From Sutcliffiella horikoshii (lineage in GTDB: Bacteria > Bacillota > Bacilli > Bacillales > Bacillaceae_I), in contig KV440964.1 in the NCBI GenBank assembly GCA_001636495.1, positions 3,178,666 through 3,242,665 on the forward strand: a DNA stretch of 64,000 nucleotides, written 5' to 3'. Below the pieces are notes generated by a model. It had not been told where the DNA came from and ran no database searches. It saw only the letters and a list, made by a program, of their open reading frames with translations. The translations under genes and the position numbers were made by a program. Positions 28,920 through 37,324 of this stretch are shown one piece after another. How positions within the stretch are numbered: the first letter of the stretch is position 1; the number at the start of each line of letters is the position of its first letter.

Positions 28920-30490
28920 CGGGATGGTGTTTCCCCTGTCACTAGCTCTTCCATCTGCTTCCTCAAGACAAACTTTTGGATTTTTCCGCTCGCATTTCGA
29001 GGCAGAGCATCCACAAACATATACTTACGAGGACGTTTATAGCGAGCAAGCTCAGAACTGTTCAAACAGAATGCATCCAGTTCTTCTTCTGTCACGCTTT
29101 CATTCTTTTTAACCACAAACGCTGTCACCGTCTCCCCCCAACGGTCATCAGGCAGACCGACAATGGCTACATCCAGTACAGCAGGGTGTTCATAAAGTAC
29201 ATCCTCGACTTCCCGTGGATAGATGTTCTCCCCACCGCTGATAATCATGTCATCCACCCGGTCTTTTACATATAAAAAGCCTTCTTCATCCAGATAACCA
29301 ATGTCCCCTGAATGATACCAGCCTTTATACATCGCAGCCGCCGTCGCTTCTTCCCTGTTAAAATAAGCGCTCATGATACATGGGCCTTTTACAAGAATTT
29401 CTCCCGCTTCCCCTGCAGGCAACATATCATCTGGATCACTTGGTCCATCTTCGTTCGGACGCACAATCCGAATTTCATGGTTCAGGCAGGCCTGTCCAGC
29501 GGAACCTGCTTTCCTAAGCTGATCTTTTTCAGATAGGAAAGTGATTGCCGGTCCCATTTCGGTCATGCCATATGCTTGGACAAGGGAAATTCCTAACATC
29601 TCGTGACACGCCCTGACAAGAGCCGGTGCCATTGGTGCAGCTCCATATAATCCAAGGTTTAAGCTGCTCAAGTCATACTCATTGAAATTCTCTTGTAGCA
29701 ACATATTCCACATGGTAGGGGCTGCAAAAAACTTTGTTACCTTTTCCTCTTGGATCAGCTGGAGGACCTTTTTCGGTTCGAAATGATGCAGGATGACATT
29801 TTTCCCACCAACATGGATTCTTGGAATGACAGCACAGTGCAGTTCCGCACAATGGAACATAGGAGCCGTCACCAGTCCAATATCCTCCGCTTCCAGTTTG
29901 GTCGCCGAAATGACGATTAAGCTTTGCTCAGCCATATCCCTATGTCGATGGACGACTCCTTTTGGCCTTCCCGTCGTTCCACTCGTATACATGATGGCAT
30001 ATGTGTCATTTTCCAAAACATTGATTGATACTTCATCAGTGGATGCAACCTTCAATTTTTCATGATAAGAGGATGAGTAACTGGTTTCTCCCCCATCTAT
30101 AATCCAGAATCCTGTTTCTTCAAAGCGCGCCGCAATGGAAGCAACTACAGGCTCCAGTGCTTTCTCATACATCACGACTTTCGGCTTTGCGTCGTTTAGA
30201 ATGAATGCCACTTCTTCCGGCTGCAAACGGAAATTGATTGGATTAAAGACAGCACCAATTTTTGCACAAGCAAGCATCGTTGTTGCCAATTCCTCCGTAT
30301 TAAAAAGTAGTGTGGAGACCCTGTCCCCTTTTTTTACACCTTCTTTCAACAACGCATTGGCTAACCGGTTCACTTCCACATTCCATTCTTTGTAGGTATA
30401 ACGTACATTTTTCTTCACATCATAAAGCGCTTCTTTATCCGGAAACTTTTGTACGGTAAGATCAAAGATTTTTCCAATTGTTATCGACAT
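28916..30490 (-). CDS. Acyl-CoA synthetase (AMP-binding), second copy
   Basis: 524-residue adenylate-forming ligase: AIMYTSGTTGRPKGVVHRHRD P-loop region, QAYGMTEMGPAITFL, WYHSGDIGYLDEEGFLYVKDR hinge and LPRNASGKIQKFVLR with the catalytic Lys. The ATG at 30490 is 6 nt from GGAGG; an ATG two codons earlier directly abuts it. Sequence clearly differs from the ligases at 26160 and 32876. Overlaps the CoA-transferase start. Confidence 0.9.
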   Translation of the reverse strand: MSITIGKIFDLTVQKFPDKEALYDVKKNVRYTYKEWNVEVNRLANALLKEGVKKGDRVSTLLFNTEELATTMLACAKIGAVFNPINFRLQPEEVAFILNDAKPKVVMYEKALEPVVASIAARFEETGFWIIDGGETSYSSSYHEKLKVASTDEVSINVLENDTYAIMYTSGTTGRPKGVVHRHRDMAEQSLIVISATKLEAEDIGLVTAPMFHCAELHCAVIPRIHVGGKNVILHHFEPKKVLQLIQEEKVTKFFAAPTMWNMLLQENFNEYDLSSLNLGLYGAAPMAPALVRACHEMLGISLVQAYGMTEMGPAITFLSEKDQLRKAGSAGQACLNHEIRIVRPNEDGPSDPDDMLPAGEAGEILVKGPCIMSAYFNREEATAAAMYKGWYHSGDIGYLDEEGFLYVKDRVDDMIISGGENIYPREVEDVLYEHPAVLDVAIVGLPDDRWGETVTAFVVKKNESVTEEELDAFCLNSSELARYKRPRKYMFVDALPRNASGKIQKFVLRKQMEELVTGETPSR

Positions 30491-30517
30491 CTTCATCCTC
30501 CTACTTATGTTTAAGTA

Positions 30518-31669
30518 TCAGTCTAGCCTTTCAATAATCGTTGCGTTTGCCATTCCATGCCCCTCGCACATTGTTTGCAGGCCGTACCTTCCACCAGTCC
30601 GTTCCAGTTCATGCATCATACTGATCATTAATCTAGCTCCACTTGCTCCCAGCGGATGACCTAAAGCAATTGCTCCACCGTTTGGATTAAGTTTTGTCGG
30701 ATCTGCTCCTGTCTCCTTCAACCATGCCATGGGAACCGGAGCAAAGGCTTCATTGACTTCAAACACATCAATGTCACTAATGGATAGGCCTGATTTTTGC
30801 AGCACTTTTTCCGTTGCCGGAATCGGTCCTGTCAGCATCAAGGTTGGATCGGACCCGACCACCACTCTTGTATGAACTTTAAAACGAGGCTTTAATCCAA
30901 GCTCTAATGCCTTTTCCTTGGTCATTAACAGAAGCGCCGCAGCTCCGTCACTGATCTGACTTGCATTCCCTGCGTGGATGACGCCATCTTCTTTAAACAC
31001 GGTTTTTAATCCACCAAGCGCCTCTACCGACGTTTCCTTGCGAGGACCGGAGTCTTCCTTCATTAAGAATGTCGAGCCATCTTCCAAGGTCACTTCAATC
31101 GGCATGATTTCTTTTTTAAAATAACCCTCGGCTTGTGCTTTTAATGCTTTTTGATGGCTTTCGTACGAGAAGGTATCCAACTCCTCACGGGTAAATCCGT
31201 ACTTCTCCGCAATTCTTTCCGCGGAAAGACCCTGGTTGATGATTTCATATTTTTCCTGCAGCCTGTCACTGAATGGAGCCTTTTGATAGTTGGAACCCAT
31301 CGGCACTCTCGTCATATTCTCGACTCCGCCGGCAATCACGACATCCATGTCACCTGACAAGATAGCCTGTGCGGCAAAGTGGACGGCCTGTTGACTGGAC
31401 CCGCATTGGCGGTCAAGCGTAGTACCTGGCACTTCTATCGGAAAACCGGCAATCAAGGCAGCGACCCTTGCAATGTCCCCTGCCTGTTCTCCAGACTGAG
31501 TCACACATCCAAGAATGACGTCTTCCACAAGTCTAGCGTCAATTCCAGCACGATTTACTAGCTCCTTTAGCACTTCCCCAGCCAAATCATCTGGCCGATA
31601 ATTCTTCAATAAACCTTTTCGTCTCCCGACAGGTGTTCGTACCCCTTCTACAATGACAACTTCCCTCAT
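30518..31669 (-). CDS. Thiolase (acetyl-CoA C-acyltransferase)
   Basis: Thiolytic release of acetyl-CoA from 3-ketoacyl-CoA. Nucleophilic Cys in LDRQCGSSQQAVHFAAQAI (Cys89), active-site His in NPNGGAIALGHPLGASGAR and the second Cys in MCEGHGMANATII. 383 residues with VVIVEGVRTPVGRRKG at the start. Between the dehydrogenase (18 nt) and a ligase (27 nt). No enoyl-CoA hydratase or 3-hydroxyacyl-CoA dehydrogenase is in the operon, so those steps must come from elsewhere. Confidence 0.93.
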   Translation of the reverse strand: MREVVIVEGVRTPVGRRKGLLKNYRPDDLAGEVLKELVNRAGIDARLVEDVILGCVTQSGEQAGDIARVAALIAGFPIEVPGTTLDRQCGSSQQAVHFAAQAILSGDMDVVIAGGVENMTRVPMGSNYQKAPFSDRLQEKYEIINQGLSAERIAEKYGFTREELDTFSYESHQKALKAQAEGYFKKEIMPIEVTLEDGSTFLMKEDSGPRKETSVEALGGLKTVFKEDGVIHAGNASQISDGAAALLLMTKEKALELGLKPRFKVHTRVVVGSDPTLMLTGPIPATEKVLQKSGLSISDIDVFEVNEAFAPVPMAWLKETGADPTKLNPNGGAIALGHPLGASGARLMISMMHELERTGGRYGLQTMCEGHGMANATIIERLD

Positions 31670-31687
31670 GGTGAAAAATCTCCCTTC

Positions 31688-32863
31688 CTACAACCCTAAG
31701 TTTTTAGCAATGATCGTTTTCATAATGTCATTGGTTCCTGCATAAATACTGGCTACTGGAATGTCACGATATCTTCTGGCAATTTTGTATTCTTCCATAT
31801 AACCGTATCCGCCATGAAGCTGCATGCACTGAGTCGCAATGTTTCTGGCAATCTCCGTGAGCTTCCATTTTGCCATCGATACCTTTGTCACCACATCTTC
31901 TCCGGCAATATGGTCGGCGATGAGCTGGTCAAGAAAAGCTCTTCCCATTTCTACTTCTGTTGCCATTTCGGCAATTTTAAACTGAGTATTCTGAAATTGA
32001 CTGACAGGCCTTCCGAATGCTTCCCTGCTTTTCACATAGTCAATCGTGGATTGCAGCATTTCTTCTGAAGCAATCTGGGCTCCAATTCCAACCAGAAGCC
32101 TTTCCTGCTGCAATTTATCCATTAAGTATAAGAACCCGCGACCTTCCTCACCCAGTAAGTTTTCTTTAGGAACTTTACAATCCTCAAAAAATAACTCGGC
32201 AGTATCTTGCGAGTGTAACCCAACTTTGTCCAGCTTTCTTCCTCTAGAAAAGCCTTGATGGCCACGTTCAATAACGAGCAGGCTGACTCCTTTATGCTGT
32301 GGTTGAACTTCTGTGTCCGTCTTTACTGCGACAATTACAAGATCAGCATGGATTCCATTTGTAATAAACGTTTTTGCTCCATTAACGATATAATGGTCAC
32401 CTTCAAGTCTTGCCGTCGTTTTGATATTCGCTAGATCCGATCCCGTCCCAGGTTCCGTCATCGCAATGGCCGTAATCGTTCGACCAGTCACACATGAAGG
32501 CAGCCATCTCTGCTTTTGCTCCTCTGTTCCGAAACTTGTGATATAAGGCACCACGATATCATTGTGAAGTGCGACGCCGATCAGCCCTGTCCCGACACGC
32601 TCGAGTTCTTCGTTGATGACGACGGAGTAACCCCAGTCCGTTTCACTTCCACCGTACTTTTCATCAATATCTGGACAAAGGTAGCCCTGTTCCCCCATCT
32701 TCGTCCAAAACGAACGAGAAATGATACGGTCATTTTCCCACTCATCATAAAAAGGAACTGCTTCCCTTTCTAAAAACTTACGCAAAGACTTTCTGAATTG
32801 ATTGTGATCCTCTGTTAAATACGGATGCTTTCTTGCTTCTCTTTTCATTGAAAGCGATTTCAA
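31688..32863 (-). CDS. Acyl-CoA dehydrogenase
   Basis: FAD-dependent alpha,beta-dehydrogenation of acyl-CoA. AMTEPGTGSDLANIKTTA and YIVNGAKTFITNGIHAD are the signature FAD/substrate motifs; QLHGGYGYMEEYKIARRYRD and SIYAGTNDIM close the fold. The short-chain catalytic Glu position is Ala (IYAGT), while QQERLLVGIGA offers the Glu used in long-chain/isovaleryl enzymes, so a longer or branched substrate is likelier. 391 residues. Start TTG at 32863 spaced 9 nt from AGGAG; the next ATG is too far from it. Confidence 0.92.
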   Translation of the reverse strand: MKSLSMKREARKHPYLTEDHNQFRKSLRKFLEREAVPFYDEWENDRIISRSFWTKMGEQGYLCPDIDEKYGGSETDWGYSVVINEELERVGTGLIGVALHNDIVVPYITSFGTEEQKQRWLPSCVTGRTITAIAMTEPGTGSDLANIKTTARLEGDHYIVNGAKTFITNGIHADLVIVAVKTDTEVQPQHKGVSLLVIERGHQGFSRGRKLDKVGLHSQDTAELFFEDCKVPKENLLGEEGRGFLYLMDKLQQERLLVGIGAQIASEEMLQSTIDYVKSREAFGRPVSQFQNTQFKIAEMATEVEMGRAFLDQLIADHIAGEDVVTKVSMAKWKLTEIARNIATQCMQLHGGYGYMEEYKIARRYRDIPVASIYAGTNDIMKTIIAKNLGL

Positions 32864-32875
32864 ACGACTCCACTC

Positions 32876-34399
32876 CTATGCTTTTACTTGATTTAATTGT
32901 TGTCTCAGCTGATATTTAAGAATTTTTCCTGATGCATTTCTTGGTAGCATCTCTTCCACGAAAATCTTTCGTGGAACCTTGTAGCCCGCAAGCTTCTGAC
33001 GGCAGAACTGTTTTAATTCCTCTTCATTGACCACTTGATCCTTATGAGGAACAACCACTGCACATACCGCTTCTCCCCATACCTCATCAGGTAGTCCGAT
33101 AATAGCCGCCTCGAGAACTTGAGGGTGCTCGTACAACACTTCCTCCACCTCAATGGAGTAGACGTTTTCCCCTCCCGAAATAATCATGTCTTTTTTGCGG
33201 TCTACCAAGGTGATATTACCTTCTTCGTCAACGGTGGCCAAATCTCCTGTATATAACCACCCATCTTTTAAAGCCGCCTTCGTTTCTTCCGGTTTTTTAT
33301 AATATTCTTTCATGATGGATTCACCTTTTAAAACAAATTCCCCCACTGCGCCGACTTCAATATCCTGGCCTGTTTCATCGACAACTCTTGCCTCCGTTAA
33401 AAACGAAGGTTTCCCATTTTTGCCGAGGTGTTTTTTGTGGCCATCTGGATCTAATAAGATTCCGTTTGGCCCAGCCTCTGTTAAGCCGCACAAATTGAAG
33501 AATTGATCATTTTTAAATAAGTTCATGCTCTTTTTTACAAGCTCAGATGCCATAGGTGCCGCTCCATATCCACAACGCTTGATGGAAGTGAGGTCATAGC
33601 TTTCCGCATTCGGGACTTGTAAAAGGAAGTTGAACATGGCCGGCACACCAAAGAAGTGAGTAATTTTATGATCTTGTATCGCTTGAAGGGTATGAACTGG
33701 ATGGAAATCACGATGGATGAAATGTGTCGCTCCAAGCACCGTCCCAGAAACAAGGAATAAATTCAGCTGCGCAGAATGGAACAAAGGTGCAATATGTAGA
33801 AATCGCTCTTGTTGATTGATTCCCATACTGATCATCATGGAAAGTCCAACATTGAAAATTCGTTTGTGGTCGAATAAAGCACCTTTGGGACGACCAGTCG
33901 TTCCGGATGTGTACAGAATTTCTAAATCATCCGTTTCAAGTACATCCACTTTTGGATCCTCTTCATTAGATGATAATACTTCCTTGTAGGATCTGTTTTG
34001 AGCAATAGTCGGTTCCCCTACCACAACTACTTTTTCCACATCGCTGCCTGCCATCGCCTTAGCAATGGTTCCTTCAAATTCTTCGTCACATATAACTATT
34101 TCCGCTTCTGACTGTTCTAAAATGTATTGAATTTCTGAGGAGGTTAAACGAAAGTTCATTGGTACAATAACAGCACCAATCTTTGCACCAGCAAAATAAG
34201 AAAAAACAAAGCTATCCGAGTTTTTCATCATGAACGCCACTTTGTCGCCTTTTGTGACACCTAGATCTAACAAACCGTGAGCAAGTTTATTTACTTCCCT
34301 GTTGAACTGGTCGTAATTATACTGTCTCCCTTCACAATCGATAGCAAGCTTTTCGGGCACTTTCCTGGCATTTTGCGACAGATACATTCCAATGTTCAT
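32876..34399 (-). CDS. Long-chain acyl-CoA ligase-like (AMP-binding), operon leader gene
   Basis: 507-residue adenylate-forming ligase: LEILYTSGTTGRPKGALFDH, CGLTEAGPNG, WLYTGDLATVDEEGNITLVDR and LPRNASGKILKYQLRQ. First gene of the operon, immediately behind a -24/-12 promoter; ATG follows AAAAGGGAGG. The two other ligases and the beta-oxidation enzymes follow with gaps of 12-39 nt or short overlaps, indicating one transcript. Confidence 0.91.
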   Translation of the reverse strand: MNIGMYLSQNARKVPEKLAIDCEGRQYNYDQFNREVNKLAHGLLDLGVTKGDKVAFMMKNSDSFVFSYFAGAKIGAVIVPMNFRLTSSEIQYILEQSEAEIVICDEEFEGTIAKAMAGSDVEKVVVVGEPTIAQNRSYKEVLSSNEEDPKVDVLETDDLEILYTSGTTGRPKGALFDHKRIFNVGLSMMISMGINQQERFLHIAPLFHSAQLNLFLVSGTVLGATHFIHRDFHPVHTLQAIQDHKITHFFGVPAMFNFLLQVPNAESYDLTSIKRCGYGAAPMASELVKKSMNLFKNDQFFNLCGLTEAGPNGILLDPDGHKKHLGKNGKPSFLTEARVVDETGQDIEVGAVGEFVLKGESIMKEYYKKPEETKAALKDGWLYTGDLATVDEEGNITLVDRKKDMIISGGENVYSIEVEEVLYEHPQVLEAAIIGLPDEVWGEAVCAVVVPHKDQVVNEEELKQFCRQKLAGYKVPRKIFVEEMLPRNASGKILKYQLRQQLNQVKA

Positions 34400-34436
34400 T
34401 ACACGTTCCTCCCTTTTATTAATTCAACAATATTAA

Positions 34437-34452
34437 TGCAAGAATTGTGCCA
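34437..34452 (-). promoter_or_regulatory. Sigma-54 (SigL) -24/-12 promoter
   Basis: On the minus strand TGGCAC-AATTC-TTGCA, a full match to the TGGCAC-N5-TTGCW consensus, 38 bp before the first ligase gene. Confidence 0.92.
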
Positions 34453-34513
34453 ACAGTGATAATCAGTTTCAAAGGGCTCCTTGCACACCTTTATTCTTCT
34501 AATTTAAAAAAGC

Positions 34514-34555
34514 GTCCAATATCTGGACACTTCTACGCATACACTGTATATAGTG
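34514..34555. promoter_or_regulatory. Candidate activator-binding sites (UAS) for the sigma-54 promoter
   Basis: Two dyads 60-105 bp upstream of the -24 element: GTCCA-ATATC-TGGAC (34514-34528) and CACTGTATATAGTG (34542-34555). They are in the position expected of enhancer sites for the activator encoded next door. Confidence 0.5.
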
Positions 34556-34627
34556 AAAAAATCTGTACAAAATAAGTTCAAGTCGTATGATAAAAGTGAA
34601 TTTTTTATAAAATACGCCTTAAGAAAT

Positions 34628-36709
34628 TCACCTCTCATTTAACTGGTATTTCCTCAATTTATCATAAAGACTCGACCGACTGATTCCAAGCATCTTTGCC
34701 GCCTTTGCTTTATTTCCTTTAGTTTTTGACAAAGCTGTTTCAATCGCATGACGCTCTGCACTCTCGACCATCGACTCCTCTTGCGCAACCGCCGTTTCAT
34801 CCACCAACACGTGAGCACTTCCGAGCATATAGTCAGGCAGATCCTCCACTTTAATTTTCCCGTGTTCCGCAAATGTCATCGCCCGCTCCATCACATTTCT
34901 TAGTTCACGGACATTTCCCGGCCAGTGATAGGACATTAGTATTTGTTTTGCCTGTGGCTCAAACCCGGTAATGCTTGTACCAATAACACGGTTAAGCTCG
35001 CTCATTATTTTTTCGGAAAGAATTTGTATGTCCATCATTCTTTCGCGGAGAGGCGGAATGAATAAAGAAATGACATTCAACCTGTAGTAAAGATCTTCTC
35101 GGAATGTCCCTTCTTTTACCATTTCTTCTAAGTTGCGGTTGGTAGCCGCAATAATCCTTACATCCACATGGATTCTTTTTGTACCACCCACGCGGTAAAA
35201 TTCTCTTTCTTGCAATACCCTTAAAAGTTTTGCTTGGAGGTTCAATGACATATCACCAATCTCATCTAAAAATAAGGTCCCTCCATTCGCCAAGTCAAAC
35301 TTTCCTATTTTCCCTCGCGATCTTGCTCCTGTAAATGCACCATCTTCATAACCGAAGAACTCTGATTCTAACAGGTCTTCTGGTATCGCTGCACAGTTCA
35401 CAATGACGAATTTCCCATCCTTTCTAGCGGAACTGTTATGAGAGGCATGTGCAAAGAGCTCCTTTCCAGTACCGCTCTCTCCTCTGATTAAAATGGTAGA
35501 ACGACCTTTTGCAGCTTTAGCAGCACTTTTTTTGATTTTTTCCATCACTATATTTTCACTGATGATTTGATCCCAGGTAAATCTGGCGCTTTCAGATTTC
35601 TTAAGTTCTGTATGGTAGAAGCTTGCTTTGTTTTCCGCCTTTTGAAGTTTTTTGAAAAGTTCATTGACTTCATTCAGCTGCCTATACATGATCTTTACTA
35701 TCGCTCCAACCATCCGACCTTCCTGGATGACCGGTATTCGGTGAATGATGTATTTAATCCCATTGATTTCTTGAAAATCACTTACATCCGCTACTTCTGA
35801 TTCGTACACCTTAGATAATTGAAAATGAGGGAAAACGCTGTCTATTTTCTTATGTAAAACATCTTTGGATTCAAAATTGAACAACTCCAACAGAGAAGGA
35901 CTAACCATTTGAATTGCCTGTTTGTCATCTGCCATCAAAATCCCGTCGTAAGCATGTTCTATTGCTGTTTGAAGAGATTGTTTCAGGTTTTTCACCAATT
36001 GAAGTTCCGAAGCAATACCCTCTAACTCAGAAATATCCTGTAAAAGGATGATATATCCTGTATTTCCGCGTACGGTCTGGTAGGTTGACATGGTAAGGAT
36101 GGATTTTAACCTATTTATCGTAACAGGAACGTTCCATAGTTCTTGTTTAATAAGATTTACCATTTCAGGGATTTGATTGCTTACAGACCTCCTCAGACTA
36201 TCTTTTTCGTTTAAACCTGTCATTTCCCAAGCACGGTTATTGCCATAAATAATATCTGAATCCTCATCGGTCATCAGTACGCCTATATGTGCGTTCTCCA
36301 TAATCGTATCTAATTGTTCTTTAAGTGTATTTGTGGTATTCAATAAACCCATGACCATATCAGCTTTTGTAAATAAGCCAAGGACCCTGTCTTCTAAATC
36401 AACAACAACACCTGTACCTACCGTGCTATTACGGACAATCTCCTCTAGATCATTAAAGGATGTATCAATTTTTAAAGAGTAAACTTCCTTTTTAACATAG
36501 TCCCTTATAGGAGTGGTTAGCTGTTTTTCTTCCTGAATCATTTGAAATAGTTTACTTCTAGTGAAAACACCAATGAGCTTTCGTTGTTCATTGATAACGG
36601 GTAATAAACTACATTTTTCTTCCTTCATTATACTTAACGCATCTGAAAACTTTGTATGGACTGTAATCTGAATCGGCGCTGGCGTTATCATCTCTTTTAA
36701 AGGAATCAC
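34628..36709 (-). CDS. Sigma-54-dependent activator with CBS pair and PAS domains
   Basis: 693 residues. Order: two CBS domains (~1-120), two PAS-like domains (~128-240 and ~245-360), AAA+ sigma-54 interaction domain (~380-610; Walker A RGESGTGKELFAHA, GAFTGA loop in YEDGAFTGARSRG near 457, Walker B GGTLFLDEIGDM), and a Fis-type HTH at the end (KTKGNKAKAAKMLGISRSSL). CBS domains usually bind adenine nucleotides or acyl-CoA-like ligands, so it may sense energy or CoA state. It lies directly upstream of, and in line with, the sigma-54 promoter of the acyl-CoA operon, its likely target. Start GTG at 36709 behind AAGGTGG. Confidence 0.92.
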   Translation of the reverse strand: MIPLKEMITPAPIQITVHTKFSDALSIMKEEKCSLLPVINEQRKLIGVFTRSKLFQMIQEEKQLTTPIRDYVKKEVYSLKIDTSFNDLEEIVRNSTVGTGVVVDLEDRVLGLFTKADMVMGLLNTTNTLKEQLDTIMENAHIGVLMTDEDSDIIYGNNRAWEMTGLNEKDSLRRSVSNQIPEMVNLIKQELWNVPVTINRLKSILTMSTYQTVRGNTGYIILLQDISELEGIASELQLVKNLKQSLQTAIEHAYDGILMADDKQAIQMVSPSLLELFNFESKDVLHKKIDSVFPHFQLSKVYESEVADVSDFQEINGIKYIIHRIPVIQEGRMVGAIVKIMYRQLNEVNELFKKLQKAENKASFYHTELKKSESARFTWDQIISENIVMEKIKKSAAKAAKGRSTILIRGESGTGKELFAHASHNSSARKDGKFVIVNCAAIPEDLLESEFFGYEDGAFTGARSRGKIGKFDLANGGTLFLDEIGDMSLNLQAKLLRVLQEREFYRVGGTKRIHVDVRIIAATNRNLEEMVKEGTFREDLYYRLNVISLFIPPLRERMMDIQILSEKIMSELNRVIGTSITGFEPQAKQILMSYHWPGNVRELRNVMERAMTFAEHGKIKVEDLPDYMLGSAHVLVDETAVAQEESMVESAERHAIETALSKTKGNKAKAAKMLGISRSSLYDKLRKYQLNER

Positions 36710-36841
36710 AGATTGACCACCTTCTTATCAAAATCTACCTCCATTGTAACGGAAAAAGGTAGATTTTAGAATATTTAATCAATTAATAATTCCTCAAATT
36801 CCAAAAACCCCCTTTACATGATAGTAAGGGGGGTTCTACTG

Positions 36842-37324
36842 TTAGGCTTTACCTTTGGCCATCCTTGGCAGGATCAAGACGATCAAGACAATTACTGCTA
36901 TGGCCAAAAAACCAAATAATAAGATGGTAATGCTATTCATTTTTGATTGGTTTTCTGTAGCAACCACCGCCTGGTACCTGATAGTCTCTTGTTCAGAGAA
37001 AAGCTTTAAATCTTCTGCGTTAGCTTGAATGGTGGTTGACTTTACTTCTTCTGTTGTAAAAAGAGATCCGAAAAAATCGTCTTCTTCTTTCTTTTCCCTT
37101 TGTTTAAAGGTAATCAGTTTTTGCTCTTCAGGCACGGATTCCCTGCGTTCATTTAGATTGTTTTCACGCAGGAAATTTGTATTTTCCCTGAAATCTCTTT
37201 TTTGGTAGCTGTTCGGTTCCAGCGATTCAATATCAGAATCAGCGAATATTACTCCTGTGTTCAGCGGCAGCAAAGCACAAAAAATGAAAACGGCCACTAA
37301 TAGAGAAGTAACATTAGCCTTCAT
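36842..37324 (-). CDS. essA: Type VII secretion protein EssA (YueC-like)
   Basis: 160 residues: N-terminal hydrophobic segment (VTSLLVAVFIFCALLPL), charged extracellular middle, and a C-terminal membrane helix (ITILLFGFLAIAVIVLIVLI) with basic end. Position and topology match EssA/YueC, a membrane component of the firmicute T7SS. The ATG at 37324 is 9 nt from GAGG; it overlaps the esaA 3' end by 11 bp. Last gene of the locus. Confidence 0.8.
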   Translation of the reverse strand: MKANVTSLLVAVFIFCALLPLNTGVIFADSDIESLEPNSYQKRDFRENTNFLRENNLNERRESVPEEQKLITFKQREKKEEDDFFGSLFTTEEVKSTTIQANAEDLKLFSEQETIRYQAVVATENQSKMNSITILLFGFLAIAVIVLIVLILPRMAKGKA

